From Cyanobacteria bacterium SIG26 (GTDB taxonomy: Bacteria; Cyanobacteriota; Vampirovibrionia; Gastranaerophilales; Gastranaerophilaceae): 64,000 nt of DNA. The position numbers and the translations under genes are program-made. Where the stretch lies: assembly GCA_015152555.1 (NCBI GenBank), contig SUTS01000001.1:62001-126000 (forward strand). Direction: 5' to 3'. The notes beneath the pieces are model-generated. The model made no database searches. It was not told where the DNA came from and was given only the letters and a program-made list of their open reading frames with translations. This document shows positions 1-9,232 of this stretch, piece by piece. Position 1 is the first letter of the stretch, and the number at the start of each line of letters is the position of its first letter.

Positions 1-2267
1 TTAAATCCTGTCGCATTATTCTGTTTTGTTTCGAGCGCAATCAATTCATCTCTTGTATGAGGTTTCAACGGTGTTCCAACAGAGGATCTGGTTAACATTT
101 CACCTAATGTGGTATTTGTTACGGTAATTAAGCTCATTCCCAATAATGATGAATTATATTGATTTCTAAATGTTGAGTTGAATAAATCAATCAATAAAGT
201 TTGATAGAACAATCTTGAACCTTCTTGTACAAATCTTTCTTTAAATTTAGTTTCTGCACCATTCTTATCATTACCATTAGATTTCAACATTACCATATTA
301 TAGTTATCTGTCATCAAGAACCAAATTGTCGCAACTGCAGCTGCAGTTTTTGCCAAGTTAGATAGCTCGGCATTTGAAACACTTGAAATTGACTCAACAT
401 TAAATCCTTTTAACAAATTAACTTGTACATAATCTTGGAAATCTTTTTGAGAAATCTTACCTTTTCCTAATTTTTCAGCTTGTCTTGCAATTCTATCAAA
501 ACTTTTTGCCAATACACTAATATCTGATGGTAATTTATTCGATTTACCTTTTGATTTTGATAAAGCTCTAACAATTTTTTCATCTACCATCCAATATGGT
601 AATGTTACCGTATTCCACATAAATTTAAACGGCGCTATTACAAAGTCAACAAGAGGTTTTGTCTTCTTATCTTTTTTACCTAAATCAATAATAGCTTTGC
701 CATCAACAGTTTTTTGAGCAGCTTTAGCAACTTCATCGTACTTTTGCGCCAATTTATCAAAACCATTTTCTTTTAATACATTTACGACTGCATCAAATTT
801 CGCTGTTTCAACCTCGAATTTTTGCGAAGTTAATCTCTTATAGAAATCGGTAAATGGTTTAAAAATAACTTTTGATTGAAATTCTTTCACTGCATTTGCT
901 TGACTTAAATCTCTAATGCCTAATTTTTCAAATTTTTCAGCATTATTTGCTTTCATATTTTCAAAATATTTCAAAGCTGCTTTTTGAACGGCAGGAATTT
1001 TCTTCGCGAATTTAAGACCATAACCTGTACCCAAAACTGTAGCAGATGCCTTCATAATTGTGTCAAATGATAACAATGGTTTTTGTTGTTCTTTACCCTT
1101 TGCCTGAGGCGCTTTGTTAACTTCAGCCTTAAAGGTCAAAGGTTTAATTTCAGATTCTTTCGCATTATTACGTCTATTTTCTTCCCTTGCTTGTTCTGGA
1201 GTTAAACGAGTAATATGCTTACCATTTGCCAGACGTGAATACATTTCGGTCACTAACACTGTCAAACCTGTTGTTATAACAATACCCATTTTTGATTTAT
1301 TGATAAAACTTTGGAATGCACCCATTGTAATCAATGTCAAATAACCGCTTGTCAAAATTCTGCTGGTTTCTTGTTTGAATCTTGTTTTTCTTTCTTTTTC
1401 AGCTTCTTTAGAATCATCATCCATCATTCGAGATAAGTTATAAGCATCATTTGCTAAAAATATCGCAGGAGGCAAACCCGAAACAAGTCTATTTAATGAT
1501 CTTTCATGCTTTGTATCATAATTACCTGATTTTGGATCAAACATTTTTAATTTACTTTGAAAAACGTGAGATTCCAAGCTATTTTCTATATCATCGGAAA
1601 TTTTAGCAACTTCATCAGCCGGAATCTCTTTTATATTTTTATATCCATGTTGTTTCGCAAAATTCTCTAATGCAGAATTTAATTTAACTTCCTTATAAGT
1701 AATTAAACCTGTCAATGAATTTAATTTAGAGTCAATTTTGGAACGTTGTCTTATATTTTTAAAGAACGGTTTTTCCAAAATATTTACAGACCATTTTTTC
1801 ATGCCGGGAACTTTGCCCATTAATTCAACCAAACCATTTAACATATCTAACGGCAAAATCTTAAAAGGATATAAGATACCGTCTAAAGCTAAATGTGGAA
1901 TTGATTTTTTATTAACGATGATTTCATCCCCATTAACTTGAATCAATTTAGAAGTTCTATCAGCATGCTTATTTGTAATATCCTCAAAAAGCTCCCTACC
2001 CATTTTGCCGATATACTTATCCGCAAATGATAAGAACTCTTCTTTACTATATTTACCAACGTGTTTGTATAAGCCAAAAGAAAGACCTTTAAATGTTAAA
2101 TCTTGATGATTTGTCTTTAAAGGTCTTTGAATATCTTTATATTGTGAATAAGTCTTTGAATTTGGAGAGAGAAGGGCCTCGGATTTTGGAGACATGTACT
2201 CCCTTTTATTTTTTAACTTGGTATATTGACCATCTATTCGAAACTTTACACTTTCATTAATCTTCAT
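1..2267 (-). CDS. Large lineage-specific protein, 3' end cut by window edge
   Basis: The frame is open from an ATG at 2267 to position 1, giving at least 755 residues with no stop, so the C-terminus lies outside the window. I do not recognise a named domain. The first 55 residues look disordered (Lys/Ser/Asn-rich). They are followed by the tag-like LTFKG (residues 57-61), a motif also seen in other proteins of this window. The rest is helical and Lys-rich, with several hydrophobic stretches that could be membrane segments. There is no Sec signal peptide. The start is uncertain: the ATG at 2267 has only a weak GGA upstream, while an ATG 24 codons later (2195) follows GGGAG at very short spacing. 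It may be distantly related to the 450-aa protein at 34913-36265, which has a similar tag and composition. That relation is inference. Confidence 0.75.
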   Translation of the reverse strand, partial: MKINESVKFRIDGQYTKLKNKREYMSPKSEALLSPNSKTYSQYKDIQRPLKTNHQDLTFKGLSFGLYKHVGKYSKEEFLSFADKYIGKMGRELFEDITNKHADRTSKLIQVNGDEIIVNKKSIPHLALDGILYPFKILPLDMLNGLVELMGKVPGMKKWSVNILEKPFFKNIRQRSKIDSKLNSLTGLITYKEVKLNSALENFAKQHGYKNIKEIPADEVAKISDDIENSLESHVFQSKLKMFDPKSGNYDTKHERSLNRLVSGLPPAIFLANDAYNLSRMMDDDSKEAEKERKTRFKQETSRILTSGYLTLITMGAFQSFINKSKMGIVITTGLTVLVTEMYSRLANGKHITRLTPEQAREENRRNNAKESEIKPLTFKAEVNKAPQAKGKEQQKPLLSFDTIMKASATVLGTGYGLKFAKKIPAVQKAALKYFENMKANNAEKFEKLGIRDLSQANAVKEFQSKVIFKPFTDFYKRLTSQKFEVETAKFDAVVNVLKENGFDKLAQKYDEVAKAAQKTVDGKAIIDLGKKDKKTKPLVDFVIAPFKFMWNTVTLPYWMVDEKIVRALSKSKGKSNKLPSDISVLAKSFDRIARQAEKLGKGKISQKDFQDYVQVNLLKGFNVESISSVSNAELSNLAKTAAAVATIWFLMTDNYNMVMLKSNGNDKNGAETKFKERFVQEGSRLFYQTLLIDLFNSTFRNQYNSSLLGMSLITVTNTTLGEMLTRSSVGTPLKPHTRDELIALETKQNNATGF

Positions 2268-2379
2268 TCTACACATCCGTTTTTATGTATTGTCATCTAT
2301 ATTTAAAAAAAATGCAAGCTTTTTATATACAAAATTTAACATGATTTAACAATTCAAAACAATAAATACAACGCAAAGC

Positions 2380-2408
2380 AAAAACGGCTCTATAATTGAG
2401 CCGTTTTT
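2380..2408 (-). terminator. Rho-independent terminator after the lytic transglycosylase
   Basis: An 11-bp perfect inverted repeat (AAAAACGGCTC / GAGCCGTTTTT) flanks a 7-nt loop, with the A/T ends giving a U-tract on either strand. It lies 20 bp past the stop of the minus-strand transglycosylase gene. Confidence 0.85.
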
Positions 2409-2427
2409 ACAAATACATAACCAAAAA

Positions 2428-3060
2428 CTATATTGCAACAGATTGCGATTTAACCTCAACCTCAATAGGTATTTCTTTCACTAATTCCATATTTAGATTT
2501 CTAGCTTGTTCAATCTTAACCATTGGAACTACAGAAGGACTGGTCGCTAAGACTTGCGCACCATTGATTGATGATGGCAAATTCTGAGCCGCAACCATAG
2601 CCGGATCGGGATTCGATTTAAAGTTTCTATAATCTGTCATAATTTTAGAAACAAAACGACGTGTTTCGCTAAAAGGCGGAATTGCACGATATTTTTTTAC
2701 ATTACCCGGACCTGCGTTATATGCAGCCAATGCTAATTCCATAGATCCAAACATTTTATACATAGACTTATAATACATAATACCACCCTTGATATTGTCA
2801 TCAAGAGAATATGCATTCAAGCCCATTCTTCTAGCTGTAGATGGCATTAATTGAAACACACCGACAGCACCGTGCGAGCTTCTTGCTTCTTGTCTAAAAC
2901 CTGATTCTGTTTTTGCAATACTTAATGTAATTGCCGGGTCTACTCCCATTTCGATAGAATGTCTTACTATCGCAGCTTTAATAGTGTTTACGTTGGCTGC
3001 CTGTACAGGCGCGCACAACATGCACATCAATGCAATTGTGAATAGTAACAATTTTTTCAA
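2428..3060 (-). CDS. Secreted lytic transglycosylase (SLT family)
   Basis: This 210-aa protein would cleave the MurNAc-GlcNAc bond of peptidoglycan in the periplasm, forming 1,6-anhydro ends. Residues 1-21 form a signal peptide ending in VQA. The SLT fold follows: the catalytic Glu is E52 in the TESGF motif, GVFQLMPSTA spans about residues 67-76, and AAYNAGPGNV lies at about 112-121, all hallmarks of family 1 lytic transglycosylases. The C-terminal ~65 residues are low-complexity and unassigned. The gene stands alone between ComEC and the left-edge gene, with its own terminator. Such enzymes often serve wall turnover or make gaps for pili and secretion machines; which role applies here cannot be read from the sequence. 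Confidence 0.9.
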   Translation of the reverse strand: MKKLLLFTIALMCMLCAPVQAANVNTIKAAIVRHSIEMGVDPAITLSIAKTESGFRQEARSSHGAVGVFQLMPSTARRMGLNAYSLDDNIKGGIMYYKSMYKMFGSMELALAAYNAGPGNVKKYRAIPPFSETRRFVSKIMTDYRNFKSNPDPAMVAAQNLPSSINGAQVLATSPSVVPMVKIEQARNLNMELVKEIPIEVEVKSQSVAI

Positions 3061-3311
3061 AATGTAATCCTCTAGTTGTAAATTGAAAATTCTCCAAAGA
3101 CTACTTTTTATTTCCTATTTTTTGATAAGATTTTCATCTTTTTTGAATATGACTATGCTTACATCGTATTACAAAAAGATAAATTTTCAACCCCGACAAA
3201 CGTACTACTCAAAATTTTAATCGCCCAAATGCCCTGATAATAACAACTTTACATTCTTAACATATTGGACATGCAACACAATTAGCTACAACATATTACT
3301 AAAAATTTAAT

Positions 3312-5708
3312 TTATTTTGCACTAAATTTTTCTTTCATTTCATATTTTTTGGCATGGGGTTCATAGGACAATATTTGATAAAAATCTCCATCAGTTTTAA
3401 TTTTTATAGAATGCATTAAATCCGTACGTAATATCTCAGTTTTTCGCAAGATATCTAAGGTACCTTTATTAGGATGACCAAAATTGTTCACTCCGGTTGA
3501 AATAAGAGAGACCTTATTGCCTAAATATTCAACCATATCGATATCCACAACATTAGCCGCACCATGATGGCCGACTTTCAATACATCGATATTTGAAGGG
3601 ATATCCGATTTTAACTTATTAAAACTATCTACACCGGCATCGCCCATAAATAACATATCAAAATCTTTATATGAAACCAACGTAATTATTGAAGATTCAT
3701 TATCCTTATCCGGATTATCAAAATCAGCAATATATGTTTTAATTTCAAAATCCTTTTCTCGGTATATAGAGATATTATTTTGCGCAATTAACATATCCTG
3801 ATTAGTATCTTTAATTGTTTTAAAAATATTATCAGAAGTCATTGTATTCGATTTACCGGAATTAAGATAAACTGTATTTACATTAACCCCATTCAATATA
3901 TCTACAACACCCCCTGAATGATCACTATCAAAGTGTGTAACAATTAACCCCTCAATATTTTTTATACCTCTATCTTTCAGATATTTTAAAATTATAATAT
4001 TTGCTTGAGAATTTCCACTGGCATAAGGAAGCTTGCCTGTATCAATCAAAAAATATTTATTTTGTGGAGATTTAATCAAAAACGCATCCGCATTTTGTAC
4101 ATCAAATGCAATTATTTCAACATCTTTTGTTACCGGTTTTATCATTGTACACAACAACAAAACAGAAACCGCGATTATTGCTATAACTGATTTTTTATAC
4201 TTATCAAACTTAATCAAAAAAGTTACCCCAAGTAACATAGAATAGTATATTAACAATTGCGAAATATTCGGATGTGTAGTCTCCACAAGCGAAAATTTCA
4301 AATTCGCATAAAAATCCGAAATATTCACAAGAAAAGTCAGTAAATACTTCAAAAAGAAATCAAAAAAGCCACAAACAACATCAGCAATCTGAGGAATTAT
4401 AGAAAGTGCAGAACTGACAAAGCCGCAAAAACTTATCACACTTAACAAACTAACAGTCGAAATATTAGACAATACTGAATACAAACTGAATGTATTAAAA
4501 TAAAACATTTGAACAGGTGCAACCCACAATTGCGCAACAATAGGGATCAAGACCGGAGCTAAAATCCAATTCGGAACTTTAGTTAATTTTTGAGCAACAA
4601 TATTTGCGGTAGTTAAAAGTCCAAAAGTTACTAAAAACGACAACTGAAAACTCACATCATTAATGTATGCAGGATTGTATATCAGCATAATTACAGCAAC
4701 TAATGATAATAACGAAACACTATGGGCATCCCTGTCTATCAGCTTACCCGCTAACACAAATAACAGCATCATTGCCGCTCGAATAACCGAAGGTCCAAGC
4801 CCTGTCATAAAAGTATATAAAATAACAACAAGCATCCCGGAAATTACACTTGGTTTATACGGCACTTTTAAATACTTTAAAATATAAAACCAAAACATAA
4901 AGATAAACGCAACATTCATCCCGGAGGCCGCAAGAATATGTAACAACCCTGAATTAACAAAAGATTTCTTTATATAATCAGGGGTAGAGACTGCATCATC
5001 TCCAAAAACTATCCCGCCTAAAATTTCCAAATTTGGACTTTTTAAATATTTTGAATGAACCTTTAATATTCGATTTCTGGCATCGTTAAGCGACTGTAAA
5101 AATTTCCACTTTAAACCAATATTTTCATCCAAAATTTCTAATCCGCCGGTTGTAGAATATACTACAGTAAACACATTAAAATTACGCAAATATGCACTGT
5201 AATCAAACTGAGAAGGATTTGTTGAAGAAAAAGGTTTACGCAATTTACCTTGTAGTAAAATTTTATCCCCAACATTTAATTTCTTTAATATTTCAGGCTC
5301 TCCGGTAATTGTTACAAGAGTTTTGGCATTTATGTTTTCGTCATTAAATTCCTCAACCTTAAAGAAAAATTTTGATTTATCTTCAAAAGATGACTCGGGA
5401 ATGGATACGACCTGCCCGATAAATTGCCCATCAACCGGAGCCATAGGCAATAAATCATCATAATTTTTTATCTTAAAATATGTTAAGAAAAATCCACAAT
5501 AAAAAAGTAAAACTAAAACAATTACTCTTTTAATATTAAGCAATCGAAAACATAAAAGAAACAAAATTATACAAGTTAAAAACGCACCATAAAGAATTCC
5601 ACCACCATAAAAACACGCCAAAATCCCAGTCATAAAGATTAACGACATTAAAAACATCATTAAATTTTTGTTTTGTAACAAGTCTCTAAAATTTTCTTTT
5701 GTAATCAT
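3312..5708 (-). CDS. comEC: ComEC/Rec2 DNA-uptake channel
   Basis: This 798-aa polytopic membrane protein is predicted to carry single-stranded DNA across the inner membrane during natural transformation. The N-terminus has four or so hydrophobic segments and an OB-like DUF4131 region (roughly 60-165). The Competence domain contains HILAASGMN near residue 265 followed by many membrane spans. The C-terminal metallo-beta-lactamase domain carries THFDSDHSGG (about 590-599) with the metal-binding His/Asp set. Length and domain order match full-length three-domain ComEC. The MBL domain is thought to degrade the non-transported strand. It is divergent from the PilT-type ATPase gene only 85 bp away, which suits a shared role in pilus-assisted DNA uptake. 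No comEA is visible in the window. Confidence 0.93.
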   Translation of the reverse strand: MITKENFRDLLQNKNLMMFLMSLIFMTGILACFYGGGILYGAFLTCIILFLLCFRLLNIKRVIVLVLLFYCGFFLTYFKIKNYDDLLPMAPVDGQFIGQVVSIPESSFEDKSKFFFKVEEFNDENINAKTLVTITGEPEILKKLNVGDKILLQGKLRKPFSSTNPSQFDYSAYLRNFNVFTVVYSTTGGLEILDENIGLKWKFLQSLNDARNRILKVHSKYLKSPNLEILGGIVFGDDAVSTPDYIKKSFVNSGLLHILAASGMNVAFIFMFWFYILKYLKVPYKPSVISGMLVVILYTFMTGLGPSVIRAAMMLLFVLAGKLIDRDAHSVSLLSLVAVIMLIYNPAYINDVSFQLSFLVTFGLLTTANIVAQKLTKVPNWILAPVLIPIVAQLWVAPVQMFYFNTFSLYSVLSNISTVSLLSVISFCGFVSSALSIIPQIADVVCGFFDFFLKYLLTFLVNISDFYANLKFSLVETTHPNISQLLIYYSMLLGVTFLIKFDKYKKSVIAIIAVSVLLLCTMIKPVTKDVEIIAFDVQNADAFLIKSPQNKYFLIDTGKLPYASGNSQANIIILKYLKDRGIKNIEGLIVTHFDSDHSGGVVDILNGVNVNTVYLNSGKSNTMTSDNIFKTIKDTNQDMLIAQNNISIYREKDFEIKTYIADFDNPDKDNESSIITLVSYKDFDMLFMGDAGVDSFNKLKSDIPSNIDVLKVGHHGAANVVDIDMVEYLGNKVSLISTGVNNFGHPNKGTLDILRKTEILRTDLMHSIKIKTDGDFYQILSYEPHAKKYEMKEKFSAK

Positions 5709-5744
5709 AATACCAACGAGGCTATAATAACATAATTAACATAG

Positions 5745-5773
5745 TTGTGCAAAACTAAAAATAATGGTATACT
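5745..5773 (+). promoter_or_regulatory. Sigma70-type promoter for the pilT-like gene
   Basis: TTGTGC (5745-5750) and TATACT (5768-5773) are separated by exactly 17 bp. The start codon at 5794 follows an AGGAAGAGG ribosome-binding site. Assigned by eye. Confidence 0.65.
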
Positions 5774-5793
5774 ATCCTTGAGGAAGAGGTAGT

Positions 5794-6882
5794 ATGAGCA
5801 ATAATGATTTCTATATAGAAGACTTTTTGAGACAAGCAGTTTCTGTAGGTGCATCTGACGCACACATTTGCGAAGGAGAAAGGCCTGCGATAAGAGTTTC
5901 CGGACAAATTATGCGAATTAATTTACCACCACTTACGGCGGAAGATATAGAATTTGTTATAAGAACAGTTGCTCCGCCTCACCTTAGAGACAGAATTACA
6001 CGTTTTTTTGACATCGACTTTTCATACGAAATTCCGGGTTGCTCAAGATTTCGTATAAACATGAGTCGCCAACTTGGTAAAACCGCAATGGTAATTCGTG
6101 CAATTCCTTATAAAATTAAGACATTCAAAGAATTAGATTTACCTGAATCCTTAGAAGAATTTGCATCATTTAATAATGGAGTTGTTCTTATCACAGGCCC
6201 AACAGGTTCAGGAAAATCTACAACTATCGCATCTTTAATTGATCATATTAATGCAACTGCATCAAAGCATATTGTTACAATAGAAGATCCTGTTGAATTT
6301 ATTTTTACAAATAAAAAATCTATAGTATCACAACGTCAACTTTTGATTGATACCCCATCTTTTTCAGACGGGGTAAAATACGCACTAAGGCAAGACCCTG
6401 ACGTTATTTTTATCGGTGAAATCAGAGACCGTGAAACTGTAGAATCTGCACTTAAAGCCGCAGAAACAGGTCACCTTGTTGTATCAACGATTCACACAAA
6501 CGACTCTGTCCAAACGGTTGCAAGAATTATCAACTTATTTGAACCTAGCGAAAGACCGTTTATCAGAAACCAAATAGCAAACACACTACGAGGCACAATT
6601 TCTCAAAAACTTGTACCGACAGTGGAAGGCTCAACAAGATGTCCGGCAACCGAAATTCTTGTTGTTACACCAACGGTTAAAGATTTTATCCAAAAAGATG
6701 AACTGGAACAAATATATGAACTTGTGAAAAAAGGTTCGTTTAATAACATGACCACAATGAATATGTCACTATTTAAACTCTATTCAGAAGGGAAAATTTC
6801 ACAAGAAACAGCACTTGCATACTCTGATCATAAATCAGAACTTGAACAACTAATGAGAGGGGTATACCACGGTAGTCGGTAA
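5794..6882 (+). CDS. pilT: PilT-type pilus retraction ATPase
   Basis: This 362-aa hexameric ATPase of the secretion-ATPase superfamily would depolymerise type IV pili at the inner-membrane base. It has an N-terminal PAS-like domain (SDAHICEGERPAIRVSG, about 21-37). The Walker A GPTGSGKST is at 135-143, Walker B VIFIGEIRD at 204-212, and the His box STIHTND at 231-237. The C-terminal helical part (SLFKLYSEGKIS) resembles PilT. The length of ~350 residues and lack of the N-terminal extension of PilB favour PilT over PilB. It has its own promoter and is followed 10 bp later by recO. Prepilin genes occur elsewhere in the window, so a pilus system is plausible. Confidence 0.9.
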   Translation: MSNNDFYIEDFLRQAVSVGASDAHICEGERPAIRVSGQIMRINLPPLTAEDIEFVIRTVAPPHLRDRITRFFDIDFSYEIPGCSRFRINMSRQLGKTAMVIRAIPYKIKTFKELDLPESLEEFASFNNGVVLITGPTGSGKSTTIASLIDHINATASKHIVTIEDPVEFIFTNKKSIVSQRQLLIDTPSFSDGVKYALRQDPDVIFIGEIRDRETVESALKAAETGHLVVSTIHTNDSVQTVARIINLFEPSERPFIRNQIANTLRGTISQKLVPTVEGSTRCPATEILVVTPTVKDFIQKDELEQIYELVKKGSFNNMTTMNMSLFKLYSEGKISQETALAYSDHKSELEQLMRGVYHGSR

Positions 6883-6892
6883 TAAATAAAAC

Positions 6893-7657
6893 ATGCAAAA
6901 CAGTTTTGTCACAGATGCAATAAATTTAAAATCCTACAATCTTAGTGAAGCCGACAAAATTATGGTTATGTATTCTAAAGAAAAAGGATTGATTAGGGGA
7001 GTAGCTAAAGGGGTAAAAAAACCAAAGAGCAAATTAGGTGCTCGTATGGATTTGCTTGTTGCAAACACTTTAATGCTACATAAAGGTAAAAACCTTGATA
7101 CTATTTGTCAAGCAGAAGTTGTTAATACTTTTTATAAAACAAGACAAGATATTGATAAAATTTGCTATTCAACTTATGTAACAGAAGTTGTACATAATTT
7201 CGGAATTGAAGAAGATCCATGTTCTTCAATAATTTATGATTTACTTTACCAAACCCTTGATGCTATAGCTAAATCTCAAACAAAAATAGAAATAATGATT
7301 GCTGTTATAAAATTCCAATTAAAAATGATGATTGAATCAGGATTTTCGATAGAGTTAGATAAATGTCTCTGCTGCCACCACGATTTAAAAGAAGAAACAA
7401 TGTATTTTGTGCCGAATATGGGTGGAATTATTTGTCAAAACTGCGCAAATAATATTTCTTACGGCAAAAAACAAATCCCACACAAATTGAGAGACTTTTT
7501 CAAACAAATGGCAATTAACAGTTTTGATGAAAAAGGAGAATACGAGACAAAAGCAAATGAAAAAGTTTGCACAGTTACATTTGAAGCGTTAAAAGAATAT
7601 ATCGCGCTTAAATCTCCTAAAAAATTCAAATCTACAAATATTCTTCAAGAAGTTTAA
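6893..7657 (+). CDS. recO: DNA repair protein RecO
   Basis: This 254-aa protein would act in the RecFOR pathway, loading RecA on SSB-coated single strands. The N-terminal OB fold begins with a typical RecO pattern (VTDAINLKSYNLSEADKIM) and has the basic GVKKPKSK segment. The C-terminal helical domain holds a four-Cys zinc motif (CLCC ... CQNCA), as in many RecO proteins. It begins 10 bp after pilT and is probably cotranscribed. The ribosome-binding site is weak. It converges with the HAD gene, with only 2 bp between the two stop codons. Confidence 0.9.
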   Translation: MQNSFVTDAINLKSYNLSEADKIMVMYSKEKGLIRGVAKGVKKPKSKLGARMDLLVANTLMLHKGKNLDTICQAEVVNTFYKTRQDIDKICYSTYVTEVVHNFGIEEDPCSSIIYDLLYQTLDAIAKSQTKIEIMIAVIKFQLKMMIESGFSIELDKCLCCHHDLKEETMYFVPNMGGIICQNCANNISYGKKQIPHKLRDFFKQMAINSFDEKGEYETKANEKVCTVTFEALKEYIALKSPKKFKSTNILQEV

Positions 7658-7659
7658 AT

Positions 7660-8355
7660 TTATTTATCTAAAGTACAAACAGTACTAAATAAACCCCTAT
7701 TAAATTCATCAAAATTATTTATGATTTCACTAACACAAGGCATTGCCTTATACAACTCAGGACTTTCTTCTGAACAAATAGCAACAATTTTACCGATACC
7801 TGCATCCCTTGCTGATTCAATACCAGAAATTGCATCTTCTACAACAATACAATCCTCAGGCGCAAGTCCTAAATTCTTTGCAGCTATTTCATATATATCC
7901 GGCGCAGGTTTACTTGGGATAATTCCATCTGCATATACCACCTTTTCATATTCAAACCATTTTGCCAATCCAAAACTTTCAAAATAAAAATCTACATTAA
8001 CCTTATCAGACATTGTTGCAATTGTTCGAGGAATATTATTCTCTTTTAAAAAATCTAAAAATTCCTCAACACCTTGCGCCAAATAAAAAGTTTCAGGAGA
8101 ATTTAAACACATTTGACGATAATATGCTTCTTTTTCTTGCCCGATTTTTTCAACCATTTCAGCAGTAGGTTTTTGTTTAATTGCATATTCTATAATCTGC
8201 TCATTTGTGCGGCCGAACATGTGTTCAACCATCTCTTTATCCGTAAACTCAACACCGGTCAACTTCTTTGAATATTCACGCCATGCCAGTTTATGCAAAT
8301 GAGAATCCCAAAATAATGTCCCATTAAAATCGAAAATTATGCCCTTATAAGTCAA
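7660..8355 (-). CDS. HAD-superfamily phosphatase/phosphoglucomutase-like
   Basis: This 231-aa HAD-IA hydrolase has a cap domain typical of beta-phosphoglucomutase-like phosphatases. Motif I is DFNGT (nucleophile D9), motif II includes ATMSD, the conserved Lys is in IIPSKPAPDIY, and motif IV is VVEDAISGIESARDAG. The usual second Asp of DxD is Asn (N11), which should weaken the general acid/base step. DFNGT variants are known in the superfamily, so this is not proof of inactivity. The substrate cannot be told from sequence. Translation starts at TTG (8353-8355), whose AGGGG ribosome-binding site overlaps the stop of the upstream TPR gene, so the two are translationally coupled. Confidence 0.85.
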   Translation of the reverse strand: MTYKGIIFDFNGTLFWDSHLHKLAWREYSKKLTGVEFTDKEMVEHMFGRTNEQIIEYAIKQKPTAEMVEKIGQEKEAYYRQMCLNSPETFYLAQGVEEFLDFLKENNIPRTIATMSDKVNVDFYFESFGLAKWFEYEKVVYADGIIPSKPAPDIYEIAAKNLGLAPEDCIVVEDAISGIESARDAGIGKIVAICSEESPELYKAMPCVSEIINNFDEFNRGLFSTVCTLDK

Positions 8356-8358
8356 AAT

Positions 8359-8958
8359 TTACCCCTGTCTTTCCATAAGTTTGTTATAAATTTCTAAATA
8401 GGTTTGCGCTTGCTTTTCTTTATTTAACATTTTGAACGTATATGCCAAATTATAATAAAACATCGGCTCATCATTTTTGACATCGACTGCCCTAAAGAAA
8501 TTATATCGAGCATTTCTATACTCCTTCAGCTTCAGATATGCACATCCCATATTATAATATCCATAAGCAAAATCGTCTTTATATTTAACAGCCTTTTTAA
8601 ACTCATCCAAAGCCATATTTGGCTTGTCTTGAATTAAATATATATAACCTAAGTTATAATGAGCTTTGTAGTATTTTGGTTCTTTTTCGATAGCCTTTTT
8701 AAACATATAAACAGCTTCATCCAGCCTATCTTTATCTTGCAAAATATTACCTATAATTAACCAATCTTCGGCAGTTCTGTATTCTTCACCTTTACTTTTC
8801 AAAAGTTTTAATGCCTCATCTATTTCATTTTGAGCATATAAAACTTTAGCTTGTTGAGATGTAATATCAATTTCTTCCTCAATTTGCTCAGCAGCAAACC
8901 CAAAACTAAAACTGCACATCCCCAAAAACAATAATAATGTAATAACAAATCTTTTCAT
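8359..8958 (-). CDS. Secreted TPR-repeat protein
   Basis: This 199-aa protein has a signal peptide (MKRFVITLLLFLGMCSFSFG, cleaved near FAA). About four tetratricopeptide repeats span residues 30-190, for example YYKAHYNLGYIYLIQDKPNM and YGYYNMGCAYLKLKEYRNAR. TPRs are scaffolds for protein-protein contacts; the partner is unknown. It is the first gene of a two-gene unit with the HAD phosphatase 3 bp downstream. A second, unrelated membrane-anchored TPR protein is at 10177-11298. Confidence 0.85.
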   Translation of the reverse strand: MKRFVITLLLFLGMCSFSFGFAAEQIEEEIDITSQQAKVLYAQNEIDEALKLLKSKGEEYRTAEDWLIIGNILQDKDRLDEAVYMFKKAIEKEPKYYKAHYNLGYIYLIQDKPNMALDEFKKAVKYKDDFAYGYYNMGCAYLKLKEYRNARYNFFRAVDVKNDEPMFYYNLAYTFKMLNKEKQAQTYLEIYNKLMERQG

Positions 8959-9009
8959 ACAAAAATTATAAAATAAAACATTCTATTTTTCCAGTAATAA
9001 ATAAAAAAT

Positions 9010-9136
9010 TTGACGAATTTCAAAAGATAATAATAATGTTATTAAGGTGAATAACTACTAATTAAGAACCTAAAATTTGATGTCTCTTTTACTGAACTGG
9101 ATCCTGCTATTACTCCTTTTAGCAGGATTTCTTTTG
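9010..9136 (+). ncRNA. Candidate small RNA with promoter and terminator
   Basis: In the gap between two minus-strand genes, the plus strand shows TTGACG (9010-9015), a 16-bp spacer and AATAAT (9032-9037). It then runs about 90 nt to a strong hairpin (ATCCTGCTA / TAGCAGGAT, arms 9101-9109 and 9120-9128) followed by TTTCTTTT. This is the layout of a standalone small RNA. An alternative is a 24-codon ORF at 9080-9154 encoding a very hydrophobic Leu-rich peptide, but it has no ribosome-binding site. Assignment is inference. Confidence 0.4.
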
Positions 9137-9155
9137 TCAAAAACTGCTTATTGAA

Positions 9156-9181
9156 TAAAAAAAACCGGTATTTCTACCGGC
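9156..9181 (-). terminator. Terminator of the Gly-rich-tail protein gene
   Basis: On the minus strand CCGGTA-GAAA-TACCGG forms a hairpin with a GNRA-type loop, followed by eight U residues. It is 50 bp past the stop codon at 9233. Confidence 0.85.
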
Positions 9182-9232
9182 AAAATTGTAATTCAAATGT
9201 AATTGGGGTAATTATATGCTGTTATTTATAAG

